Source: Streptomyces subrutilus
GTDB lineage: Bacteria > Actinomycetota > Actinomycetes > Streptomycetales > Streptomycetaceae
Direction: 5' to 3'
Assembly: GCF_008704535.1 (NCBI RefSeq)
Contig: NZ_CP023701.1
Coordinates: 4,940,001-5,004,000, forward strand
Length of the DNA stretch: 64,000 nt
Below are positions 8,508 to 16,757 of this stretch, in pieces. Position numbers and translations under genes: made by a program. Within the stretch, counting starts at the first letter, position 1, and each line of letters begins with the position of its first letter. The notes under the pieces are model-generated. The model was not told the DNA's origin. It ran no database searches and worked only from the letters and a program-made list of their open reading frames with translations.

Positions 8508-9536
8508 TCAGCCGCGCAGCTCCTCGGCCACCAGCTCGGCGATCTGCACCGCGTTCAGCGCCGCGCCCTTGCGCAGGTTGTCGTTGGACACGAACAGCGC
8601 CAGGCCGTTCTCCGCCGTCTCGTCCGCGCGGATGCGGCCGACGTACGAGGCGTCCTTGCCGGCGGCCTGCAGCGGGGTGGGGATCTCCGAGAGCTCGACG
8701 CCGGGTGCGTCCTTCAGCAGCTCGTAGGCGCGCTCGACGCTGATCGGGCGCGCGAAGCGGGCGTTGACCTGGAGGGAGTGGCCGGAGAAGACCGGCACGC
8801 GCACGCAGGTGCCGGAGACCTTGAGCTCCGGGATCTCCAGGATCTTGCGGGACTCGTTGCGGAGCTTCTGCTCCTCGTCGGTCTCGAAGGAGCCGTCGTC
8901 CACGAGCGAACCCGCGAGGGGCAGCACGTTGAAGGCGATGGGCCGCTTGTAGACGCCCGGCTCGGGGAAGTCGACGCCCGCGCCGTCGTGCACCAGCGCG
9001 GTGGCCGCGTCGGCCACGGCCCTGACCTGGCCGTCGAGCTCGGCGACGCCCGCCAGGCCCGAGCCGGACACGGCCTGGTAGGTGGTGGCGACCAGCGCGG
9101 TCAGTCCCGCCTCGTCGTGCAGCGGGCGGAGCACGGGCATCGCGGCCATGGTGGTGCAGTTCGGGTTCGCGATGATGCCCTTGGGACGGTCCTTGATCGC
9201 GTGCGGGTTGACCTCCGAGACCACCAGGGGCACCTCCGGGTCGCGGCGCCAGGCCGAGGAGTTGTCGATCACGACCGCGCCCTGGGCGGCGACCTTCTCG
9301 GCGAGGGCCTTGGAGGTGGCGCCGCCCGCGGAGAAGAGCACGATGTCCAGACCGGAGTAGTCCGCCGTGGAGGCGTCCTCGATGGTGATCTCCCGGCCCT
9401 CCCACGCGAGGGTGGAGCCCGCGGAGCGGGCCGACGCGAACAGCCGCAGCTCGTCCACCGGGAACTTCCGCTCGGCGAGGATGCCGCGCATGACTCCGCC
9501 GACCTGTCCGGTGGCTCCGACGATTCCGACCCTCAC
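8508..9536 (-). CDS. asd: aspartate-semialdehyde dehydrogenase
   Basis: The enzyme reduces aspartyl phosphate to aspartate semialdehyde with NADPH, the branch step towards lysine, methionine and threonine and the diaminopimelate of the wall. Starting at GTG 9536 (AAGGAG 5 nt upstream) the protein has 342 residues, the usual length. It opens with the nucleotide-binding loop VGIVGATGQVGG. The catalytic Cys is about residue 127 in IIANPNCTTM and the active-site His lies in FSGHSLQVNARF near 245. No aspartokinase gene is adjacent, so this is a stand-alone asd. It ends at a hairpin before pepN. Confidence 0.97.
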   Translation of the reverse strand: MRVGIVGATGQVGGVMRGILAERKFPVDELRLFASARSAGSTLAWEGREITIEDASTADYSGLDIVLFSAGGATSKALAEKVAAQGAVVIDNSSAWRRDPEVPLVVSEVNPHAIKDRPKGIIANPNCTTMAAMPVLRPLHDEAGLTALVATTYQAVSGSGLAGVAELDGQVRAVADAATALVHDGAGVDFPEPGVYKRPIAFNVLPLAGSLVDDGSFETDEEQKLRNESRKILEIPELKVSGTCVRVPVFSGHSLQVNARFARPISVERAYELLKDAPGVELSEIPTPLQAAGKDASYVGRIRADETAENGLALFVSNDNLRKGAALNAVQIAELVAEELRG

Positions 9537-9804
9537 GGTGACTCCTTCGATACGTACGACGCGGGCGCGCGTGGAGCCATCATGCGTTCGACCCCACGAG
9601 CCTTGTCCAATCCATTGTCCGAGGAACGGACGGTGTCTGGAATGTGAACCCGTGTGACGACTCCGTGGCGGGCCCGTTGCGCGCCCCTCGAAGGTCCGTT
9701 TTGCCTGGTCGGAGCCGGTTAGCGTCCGGTCGGTCGTGACCGCTATCCGGACACGGCCGACCGCAGGACGACCGTCCGACCCATCCGACCCGGGGAGATC
9801 CACC

Positions 9805-11289
9805 GTGCCCGCCACCCGCCACCGCCGCCGCTCCATACCGGCCCTCGCCGCCCTCGCGGCGGCCGCCGTCGCCGCGCCCCTGCTGCTCGCCGCCGCCCCG
9901 GCGCAGGCCCACGGGCAGCGCGAGGGCCGGCTCGCCCGGGAGCTGGTGGAGGAGGTCACCGCCCGCGGCGCCTACCGGCACCTGGCCAGGTTCCAGCAGA
10001 TCGCCGACGCCAACGGCGGCAACCGCGCCGCCGGCACGCCGGGCCACGCCGCCTCCGCCGCTTACGTCCACGACACCCTGAAGAAGGCCGGGTACGCGGT
10101 CTCCTACCAGGACTTCGACATCTACGAGGCGCACACCAGGACCGAGCGGACCACCGTCCTCGGCGCGAGCGGCCGCGAGCTGGCCACCGCCGCCTTCACC
10201 TTCACCCCGTCCACCCCGGCCGGCGGCCTCACCGCCCCGCTCGCCCTCGCCCGGGTCGACGAGACCCCCGGCTGCTCCGCCGACGACTACGCGTCCGACA
10301 CCTTCACCGGGAAGATCGCCCTGGTCAAGCGCGGCTCCTGCACCTTCGCGGAGAAGCAGAAGGCCGCCGCGCAGGCGGGGGCCGCCGGTGTCATCGTCTA
10401 CAACCACAGCGGCACCACCCCGGTGCGCGGCGGCTTCTCCTCCCCGTCCGAGGGGCTCGTCCCGAGCGCGGGCATCACCCTGGCCGACGGCGAGGCGCTC
10501 GCGGCGGCCGCCGCCGCGGGCGAGGTCCGGGTGCGCCTGGACCTGGACCAGGAGCACGTGAAGAAGACCACCCGCAACGTGGTCGCCGAGACCCGCGGCG
10601 GCCGCGCGGACCGCGTCGTGACGGTCGGCGCCCACCTGGACTCGGTCCCCGAGGGCCCGGGGATCAACGACAACGGCTCCGGCTCGGCCGGACTGCTGGA
10701 GGTGGCGCTGAAGCTCGCCGACGAGGGCGCGAACAAGAAGGGCAGGGGGCCCGCCAACAAGGTGCGCTTCGCCTGGTGGTCGGCGGAGGAGCTGGGCCTG
10801 CTGGGCTCCGAGCACTACGTGGCGCAGCTGTCCGAGAAGCAGAAGAAGGACATCGCGCTCTACCTGAACTTCGACATGATCGCCTCGCCCAACCCGGTGC
10901 AGTTCGTCTACGACGGCGACGACTCGGACACGACGGGCGAGGGCGCGGGCCCGGCGGGCTCCGACCGGATCGAGGCCCTGATCAACGGCTTCCTCGACGC
11001 GCGGCGCACGCCGCACGAGGGCAGCGACTTCGACGGCCGCTCCGACTACGGCCCGTTCATCGCGAACGGCATCCCGGCCGGCGGCACCTTCACCGGAGCC
11101 GAGGGCGTCAAGACCGCCGAACAGGCCGCGCGCCACGGCGGCACGGCCGGAGCCCCGTACGACCCGAACTACCACGGGGCGGGCGACACCCTGAAGAACG
11201 TGGACCTGAAGGCCTTCGACACCAACCTGGACGTGATCGCCCACACGGTCGGGACGTACGCGCAGTCGCTGCGGTCGCTCGGCAGGTAG
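9805..11289 (+). CDS. secreted M28 family zinc aminopeptidase with PA domain
   Basis: This 494-residue secreted peptidase resembles the Streptomyces griseus aminopeptidase type. GTG 9805 with GGGGAG 7 nt upstream gives a clean Sec signal peptide (RHRRR, hydrophobic core, APAQA cleavage site near residue 37). An in-frame start at 9736 would add 23 residues before it and is less likely. A protease-associated domain (about residues 130-240, with VKRGSCTFAEKQKAA) is inserted before the catalytic domain. Metal-ligand regions are VGAHLDSVPEGPGINDNG, WWSAEELGLLGSEHY and SDFDGRSDYGPF. It probably releases N-terminal residues from extracellular peptides, complementing the convergent subtilisin-like protease. 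Confidence 0.94.
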   Translation: MPATRHRRRSIPALAALAAAAVAAPLLLAAAPAQAHGQREGRLARELVEEVTARGAYRHLARFQQIADANGGNRAAGTPGHAASAAYVHDTLKKAGYAVSYQDFDIYEAHTRTERTTVLGASGRELATAAFTFTPSTPAGGLTAPLALARVDETPGCSADDYASDTFTGKIALVKRGSCTFAEKQKAAAQAGAAGVIVYNHSGTTPVRGGFSSPSEGLVPSAGITLADGEALAAAAAAGEVRVRLDLDQEHVKKTTRNVVAETRGGRADRVVTVGAHLDSVPEGPGINDNGSGSAGLLEVALKLADEGANKKGRGPANKVRFAWWSAEELGLLGSEHYVAQLSEKQKKDIALYLNFDMIASPNPVQFVYDGDDSDTTGEGAGPAGSDRIEALINGFLDARRTPHEGSDFDGRSDYGPFIANGIPAGGTFTGAEGVKTAEQAARHGGTAGAPYDPNYHGAGDTLKNVDLKAFDTNLDVIAHTVGTYAQSLRSLGR

Positions 11290-11336
11290 CCGGCCCGGGG
11301 AAACCACGGGCCGGGGGAGCCCGAGGGGGGAAAAGC

Positions 11337-11374
11337 CCGGAGGGGCGGTGCTCGTGCGAGCGCCGCCCCTCCGG
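11337..11374. terminator. bidirectional terminator hairpin
   Basis: Arms 11337-11354 and 11357-11374 pair over 18 bp with one G.T-type mismatch. It lies between the convergent M28 peptidase and S8 protease genes. Confidence 0.75.
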
Positions 11375-11395
11375 TGTCCTGCCGGCCCTACCGGG

Positions 11396-14300
11396 TCACG
11401 GGAGGACCTTCTCGATCTGCACGCTGCCGGTGCCGGCGGCGGTGCCGCGGGCGTTGAGCAGCTGGACCTGGCCGAAGAACTGCCGGCCCTCGGGGGCCGC
11501 GCTGTTGACCAGGACGTTCGCCGAAACCTGCGCGGTGGCGCCGTTGGCGAGGTTCACCGCGGCGTTCTCGTCGACCTGGACCGAGCCCAGTCCGGCCGAG
11601 AAGTACACGTCGCGGTAGTCGTACGTGGTGGAGCCGGACGGGATCGCGTAGCCCAGCACCTGGATGGTGTAGGTGCCCGCGGCCGGGTTGACCAGGCTCA
11701 CGGCCTCCTCGGAGTCGCCGTCGGCGGAGGTGCCGACCTTGACGCCGTCCTTGTACACGTCCAGGTCGAGGTCGGCGCCCGTGTCGGACGTCTTGCCGAT
11801 CGCGATGTCGAGACGGGAGACGCCCGCGCCGATCGTGACCTCGCTGGTCTGGGTCTGACCGGTGGTGATGGTCGGCTTGGCGACCTTCGCGGAGCCGAGC
11901 GGGCCGCCCTTGAGCTTGCCGCCCGAGATGGCCGCCGCGTCGTTCTTGACGGTCCACTGGACCGGCGCCGGGGTGCCCTGCTTGACCTCGGGCAGGACCT
12001 TGACCGCGGGGTCGAAGGCCGCGCCGAGCACGGAGACGTCCAGCTTGTACGGGTTGTCGAGCAGCGGCGACGTACGGCGCGACTCGACCTCGATCTCCCA
12101 GACGCCCGGCTGCGGGTCCGCGTAGGAGCGCAGGTCGGGGCGGCAGGTGTTCGCCGGGTTGTTGTAGTTCGGGTAGCACTGCGTCGTCGCGCTGTCCTCG
12201 ACGCCCAGGCCGTACGGGTGGATCGAGATGAAGCGGGTCTGGCTGCCCGGCTTCAGACCGCCGAGGGCGACCTCAAGGGTCTTGGCGCCCTGCGGGACGG
12301 TGACGAAGTACGACTTGTGGCTGTTGCGCTGCACCGAGGAGGTGTCGGACAGCGTGAAGGACGGCTTCGCCAGCGGGGTCGCGGCGACGACCGTCGCGAG
12401 GACCTGCTTGTCGATGCCCTCGGTGGTCTCGTCGTCCAGCTGCAGGATGCCGCTGTGCACGCCGGCCGACGTGGCCTTGGCCTCGACCTTGATGGTGACG
12501 GGCTTGTTCAGCGGCAGGGTGACGTAGTCGTAGCCGCCGACGACCTTGAAGGTGCCGTCGTTGTTGCGCCAGCTCAGGTCGTGCCGCGTGCCGTACTTGA
12601 CGCCCGTGGTGCGGGTGACGACGACGTCGTAGACCTTCTTCTGGCCGACCTTGAGGCCGCCCTCGCGGTCGTAGAGGCCGGTGCCGAAGCCCGGGGTCTT
12701 CAGGAACTGGTCGATCGCGGTGTCGACCGGGGCCTTGACGGCGAACTCGTTGGCCTTGGCGCCGCGCTGGATGGACTCCCACGCGCCGATGACGTCGATC
12801 AGACCGGAGCCCTGGGCGTGGGCCGGGACGTCGGCGATCTTCTTCGCGGTGCTGGTGAGGGCCACGCGCAGGCCCGCCGGGTCCAGCTTGACGTTGTTCT
12901 GCTTCGCGGCCGAGATCAGCAGGGCGCTGGCGCCCGCCGCCTGCGGTGAGGACATCGAGGTGCCCTGGAGCATGCCGTAGCCGGCCGGCAGGGTGTATCC
13001 GGCCTCGGCCACGGGCGCGCCCGGCAGCCAGGTCTGGATGGTGTTGATAGCCGCACCGGGGGCGGTGATGGTCGGCGTGAACCCGCCGTCCTCACGCGGA
13101 CCGCGCGAGGAGAAGGGGAACATGTTGTACTTCTTGCTGACCTCGGAGCCGTAGTTGGCGGCCCAGGTGTCCTTCGAGACCGCGGCGCCCACGGAGATGA
13201 CCTTGTCCGCGAGACCGGGGTCGCCGATGGTGTTGACGCCGGGGCCCTCGTTGCCCGCCGAGATGACGAGCTGGACGCCGTAGGTGTCGATGAGGTTCTT
13301 GTAGAGCTCCGAGCGCGCGTTGTTGCCGTCGTTCAGCGCGGGGAGGCCGCCGATGGACATGTTGACGATGTCCACGCCGCGGTTGACGACGAGGTCGATC
13401 ATGCCCTCGGTCAGCGCGATGTTGGTGCAGCCGCCGCTCCAGCTGCAGGCGCGCGAGGAGACGAGCTTGGCGCCGGGCGCCTCGCCGTTCATCTTGCCGC
13501 CGAAGAGGCTGTTCGCGGCGGTGATGCCGGCGACGTGCGTGCCGTGCTCGGACTCGATGATGCCGACGTTGACGAAGTCGGCCTTCTTGCCGATCCAGTC
13601 ACCGCCCAGCGGGTCCATCGGGACGTCCTTGCGGATCTCGATCACGAACGGGATGCGCTCGGCGACCTCGGTCGCCGGGTTGTCCGTGCCGAAGTAGCCG
13701 ATCTGGTAGCCGTCCTTGTACGGCTTCATCGGCTCGTTGTTCGTGAAGTCGCCGTCCTGGTCGGTGTCGACGCGGACGGTGCCGGCGGCGACGTCGTAGA
13801 GCAGGCCGAACCGGTCGGTGGTGTCCCCGTCCCGGTTGACGTCGCCCTTCATGTCGCCCGTGGCGGTGATCGACTCGCTGAAGCGGCTCCACTGGAAGGT
13901 GCCCTCGGGGGCCTTCCAGCTCTGGCCGCCCGCGGTGAAGGTGCCGCCGGTGGAGGTGACCGGGGTGATCTGGGCGCGCCAGGTCGCGTCGTTGTCCGTG
14001 ATCGGGTCGGTCGCCGTGACCCAGTCGACGATCTTGCGCTCGCCGGTGGTGGTCTTCTGGAGCGCCGGGTGGCCGAGGTCGACGCCGGAGTCCATGATGC
14101 CGATGGTCACGCCGCGGCCGTCGGCCTTCGGGTTCTGCTTGACGAAGTCCACCGCACCGGTCTCGAAGGACGGGTTGTACGGGTTCTTCGCCGGGGTGTT
14201 CTTGTCCGGCGCCGCGTAGGTCTTGGCCGCGGTCTTCTTGGCGGCGGAGGGCTCGCTGCCCGCGTCGGGGCGCGGGTCCGGCAGCTGGATCTCGTGCCGC

Positions 14301-14719
14301 AGGTCGATGCCGTGCACGGAGGACAGCTTGGCGGCGGCCTTCAGCGCGGCGTCGGCCTTGCCGGTGGGCAGGGTGGCGCGGACGTAGCCGAGGTCGTCGT
14401 ACGTCCGGCCCACCGAGGCGCCCTGGACGGCGTCGAGCTGGTCGGCCACCTGCTTGGTCTGGCCGGGCGCCGTGGCGACCATGACGGTGACGGTCGCGTC
14501 ACCCTTGGCCTTGGCCTCCTGCAGCAGCTCCGCGTCGGCGGAACCGAGCTTCTCCTCGGCGGACTTCACCGGCGGGGTGGCACGGGGGCCGTCCGCGGTG
14601 CCCGCCGCGAAGGCGGGCATGGCTCCGGTCGCGCAGAGCGCGGCCACGAGGCCCGCGGCGGCCGCGACACGGGCCACGCGTCTGGCCCCGGATATGGAGC
14701 TGGGGGATTCGAGGGTCAT
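11396..14719 (-). CDS. secreted S8 (subtilisin-like) serine protease, about 1,107 aa
   Basis: This is a large extracellular protease with a signal peptide (about residues 14-40, ending AFAAG), an I9-like propeptide (about 60-160) and the S8 catalytic domain. The triad is Asp210 (IGIMDSGVDLGH), His392 (ESEHGTHVAGI) and Ser588 (QGTSMSSPQAAG), with oxyanion Asn490 in SAGNEGPG. A long insertion between Asp and His includes an Asp-rich stretch (VNRDGDTTDRFG and TDQDGDFTNNE) that could bind calcium. The last 450 residues are beta-rich modules of the kind used for substrate binding. ATG 14719 is preferred because AGGG lies at a suitable distance; ATG 14725 is possible. It converges on the secreted M28 peptidase, suggesting joint nutrient scavenging. 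Confidence 0.94.
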   Translation of the reverse strand: MTLESPSSISGARRVARVAAAAGLVAALCATGAMPAFAAGTADGPRATPPVKSAEEKLGSADAELLQEAKAKGDATVTVMVATAPGQTKQVADQLDAVQGASVGRTYDDLGYVRATLPTGKADAALKAAAKLSSVHGIDLRHEIQLPDPRPDAGSEPSAAKKTAAKTYAAPDKNTPAKNPYNPSFETGAVDFVKQNPKADGRGVTIGIMDSGVDLGHPALQKTTTGERKIVDWVTATDPITDNDATWRAQITPVTSTGGTFTAGGQSWKAPEGTFQWSRFSESITATGDMKGDVNRDGDTTDRFGLLYDVAAGTVRVDTDQDGDFTNNEPMKPYKDGYQIGYFGTDNPATEVAERIPFVIEIRKDVPMDPLGGDWIGKKADFVNVGIIESEHGTHVAGITAANSLFGGKMNGEAPGAKLVSSRACSWSGGCTNIALTEGMIDLVVNRGVDIVNMSIGGLPALNDGNNARSELYKNLIDTYGVQLVISAGNEGPGVNTIGDPGLADKVISVGAAVSKDTWAANYGSEVSKKYNMFPFSSRGPREDGGFTPTITAPGAAINTIQTWLPGAPVAEAGYTLPAGYGMLQGTSMSSPQAAGASALLISAAKQNNVKLDPAGLRVALTSTAKKIADVPAHAQGSGLIDVIGAWESIQRGAKANEFAVKAPVDTAIDQFLKTPGFGTGLYDREGGLKVGQKKVYDVVVTRTTGVKYGTRHDLSWRNNDGTFKVVGGYDYVTLPLNKPVTIKVEAKATSAGVHSGILQLDDETTEGIDKQVLATVVAATPLAKPSFTLSDTSSVQRNSHKSYFVTVPQGAKTLEVALGGLKPGSQTRFISIHPYGLGVEDSATTQCYPNYNNPANTCRPDLRSYADPQPGVWEIEVESRRTSPLLDNPYKLDVSVLGAAFDPAVKVLPEVKQGTPAPVQWTVKNDAAAISGGKLKGGPLGSAKVAKPTITTGQTQTSEVTIGAGVSRLDIAIGKTSDTGADLDLDVYKDGVKVGTSADGDSEEAVSLVNPAAGTYTIQVLGYAIPSGSTTYDYRDVYFSAGLGSVQVDENAAVNLANGATAQVSANVLVNSAAPEGRQFFGQVQLLNARGTAAGTGSVQIEKVLP

Positions 14720-15019
14720 CAGCATCCCTGGTATGTGGAAGATACGGTCCGGATTTCGGTGCCGGATGACCGGTCAGCTTTGCGCACGTGACCGCTCTTT
14801 GGGGAGTCTTGTCACTGACCGAGACCTGCCGTGGCGGACTCCCGCCAGCGCGGGGTATGCGCCAGCCGGGCCGTATCCGGGCGTACCGGTGCGAACCACA
14901 GGGGCTGGAGAGTAGATTTGTAGACTTCCTGACCTCACGTCAGGGAGGGAGGGCGGTCACGCGGCGCTCGGGGTGTGACAGATTCCGTCCGCGCAGCGCT
15001 CGCGCGTGCGCGCGTAGTG
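14720..15019. other. 300-bp intergenic region upstream of the S8 protease
   Basis: No gene is seen. It must contain the promoter of the leftward protease gene and the end of the leftward CGNR gene. The only structure noted is a 6-bp inverted repeat with a 5-nt loop at 14928-14944 (CCTGAC/GTCAGG), too short to name. Confidence 0.5.
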
Positions 15020-15553
15020 TCAGATCACTTTCGGTCGGTCGGTGCAGGCGGCCGTCGCGCACCGGCGCCGGGTGCCCTCGCCGGTCGCGTCCCACCACCG
15101 CAGCGCGCAGCCCCCGGCGGCGCAGGTGCGGATGCGGCCGACCGCCGCGCCCAGCAGCTCCAGGTAGCCGTGCGCGGCCGTCCAGGCGGGACCCCAGGCG
15201 GGATCGGCGAACTCGGCGCGCTCGCCTGGGCCTTCGGCGTCCAGGGTGACGCGGATGCGGCCGTGCTCCAGGACGGCGTCGACCAGGGCGCGCGCACCCG
15301 CGTCGGCGGGAGCGGCCACCGCCCGCTCCAGGGCCGCGCGCGCGGTCATCAGGTGCACGAGGGTCGGGGCGTCGGCGCGGAACCGGTCGGCGAGGCCGGC
15401 GCCGCGCAGCCAGACGGCGAGCCCTTCGACCCGGCTCAGCCCGGCCGCGCCCGCGAAGAGGTCCCGGGGTGCTCCGTCCTCGGTCCAGCGGGTGTTCAGC
15501 AGGTCGAGGGCGACCGGCTCCCCGGTCAGGGGTCGTGGGTCCGCCGCCGTCAT
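15020..15553 (-). CDS. ABATE/CGNR zinc-finger family protein
   Basis: The 177-residue protein is a putative stress-linked regulator. The N-terminal part (GEPVALDLLNTRW, residues about 9-21) is the ABATE-domain signature. The C-terminal part has CAAGGCALRWWDATGEGTRR followed by CATAACTDR, which matches the CGNR zinc-finger layout except that the CGNR tetrad reads CTDR. Four cysteines in the two pairs remain, so metal binding may survive. ATG 15553 follows a purine-rich stretch. The proteins are presumed DNA-binding regulators, but function is not established. It sits alone between two unrelated leftward genes. Confidence 0.82.
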   Translation of the reverse strand: MTAADPRPLTGEPVALDLLNTRWTEDGAPRDLFAGAAGLSRVEGLAVWLRGAGLADRFRADAPTLVHLMTARAALERAVAAPADAGARALVDAVLEHGRIRVTLDAEGPGERAEFADPAWGPAWTAAHGYLELLGAAVGRIRTCAAGGCALRWWDATGEGTRRRCATAACTDRPKVI

Positions 15554-15633
15554 GACCTGCCGTCCTTCTCCGCCTCGCTGGTCCTTCGAGGGTACGGGAC
15601 CGCGCCGGCGCACCGGCGCGGGCCGCCGGCCGG

Positions 15634-16596
15634 TCACCGGGGGAGGACCACCAGGTAGGCGGCGGGCTCCTGGTCGGCGGCGGCCGTCAGGGCGGTGCGG
15701 ACCACGGCGGCCTGCTGTTCGGGCCAGTCGCGCAGCTTGCGCGGGGTGACGTGCAGGACGGTCACCCCGAGCCGCTCCAGGACCTCCCGCTTGCGGGCCC
15801 CCTCGGACCACTCCTCGTCCCCGCCCCGGCGCGGGCCGCGGGTGTCGATCTCCAGGGCCACGGCCTGCTCCGGCCAGAAGGCGTCGACCCCGCCCAGGTG
15901 CGGGCCGCCGGGCAGCCGCAGGTCCACGTTCCAGACGGGTTCGGGGAGCTCGAAGCCCCGGACGAGCCGGTAGAGCCGGTCCTCGGCGAGGGCGCGTCCC
16001 TCGGCCAGCAGCGACTCCACCGCGTCGACCACGTGCGGCCGGTTCAGCAGCCGGCCCACCGTGAGCTCCCGCACCACGGCCGCCGGTTCGCAGTGTCCGC
16101 CGCTGACGGCCTCGCCGAGCAGCCGCCGTACCGTACCGGCGTCCGAGAGCCGGGCCACGGCGTCCGCGACGGCCCGCGCGACCGGCGCCACCGGGAGGCC
16201 GGTGACCTCCTGCGGCCGGGGCGGGGTGTGGGCGCGCACGAAGCGCACGTCCCCGGTGGACCGCAGCCGGCGGGTGGCCGGCACGAGCACGTCGATCTGC
16301 GGGACGGAGGGCAGCGCGGGCGCGGAGGCGAACCGGTACAGCGCCAGCGCCGCCAGCCCGGTGATCATGGCCCCGTCGGCGCCGCGCCGGCCGGCGTACA
16401 GCAGCGCGGCGTGCAGCCGCTCCTCGCTGGTCGCGGGCCCGGAGTGGAGCAGGAACACCCCGGGCAGCACCTGCTGCCAGGGCCGCTCCGCGGCGTCGGA
16501 GGCGCAGACGCCGTGCTCGCGCAGCTGGGCGAGGGTCAGCACGCGGGGGCGGCTGCCGGTGAGGTGGGCGAGGGGGAGGGGCGCGTTCTGGTTCAT
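15634..16596 (-). CDS. AbiEi-like / DUF559-type hypothetical protein (320 aa)
   Basis: The N-terminal 100 residues include a wHTH-like segment (LTLAQLREHGVCASDAAERP, then VLPGVFLLHSG) as in AbiEi-family antitoxin-like proteins. The C-terminal 110 residues resemble the DUF559/Vsr-like endonuclease fold, with GVDAFWPEQAVALEID, EWSEGARKREVLERLG and VTVLHVTPRKLRDWPEQ. The conserved acidic residues and the Lys-Arg helix fit a PD-(D/E)xK-like core. The architecture is widespread in actinobacteria as a single gene without an AbiEii partner, and none is seen here. The biochemical role is unknown; a cryptic nuclease or DNA-repair role is inference. Confidence 0.8.
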   Translation of the reverse strand: MNQNAPLPLAHLTGSRPRVLTLAQLREHGVCASDAAERPWQQVLPGVFLLHSGPATSEERLHAALLYAGRRGADGAMITGLAALALYRFASAPALPSVPQIDVLVPATRRLRSTGDVRFVRAHTPPRPQEVTGLPVAPVARAVADAVARLSDAGTVRRLLGEAVSGGHCEPAAVVRELTVGRLLNRPHVVDAVESLLAEGRALAEDRLYRLVRGFELPEPVWNVDLRLPGGPHLGGVDAFWPEQAVALEIDTRGPRRGGDEEWSEGARKREVLERLGVTVLHVTPRKLRDWPEQQAAVVRTALTAAADQEPAAYLVVLPR

Positions 16597-16719
16597 GACG
16601 CTGAGGTTCCCTCAGGCCATGGCCTCGATAACCCGTGTTACAAGCTCGTCGACAAATCCGGACAAGACAGGGCTAAAGTACGGGCGTTCGACTGCCGATG
16701 AGGGGTCCGGCCGACCGGT

Positions 16720-16753
16720 CGGGGGTGCGGGGGCGCCGGCCCCCGCACCCCCG
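16720..16753. terminator. strong terminator hairpin after pepN copy 2
   Basis: A perfect 15-bp GC stem (16720-16734 with 16739-16753) and a 4-nt loop lie 5 bp beyond the stop of the leftward pepN copy. Confidence 0.8.
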
Positions 16754-16757
16754 CGCG

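Noticed and set aside
16640..16690. Possible promoter pair for the AbiEi-like gene (TTGTCC-17-TGTAAC on the minus strand)
   Set aside because: The match to known streptomycete hexamers is weak and position alone does not support it enough for a feature.
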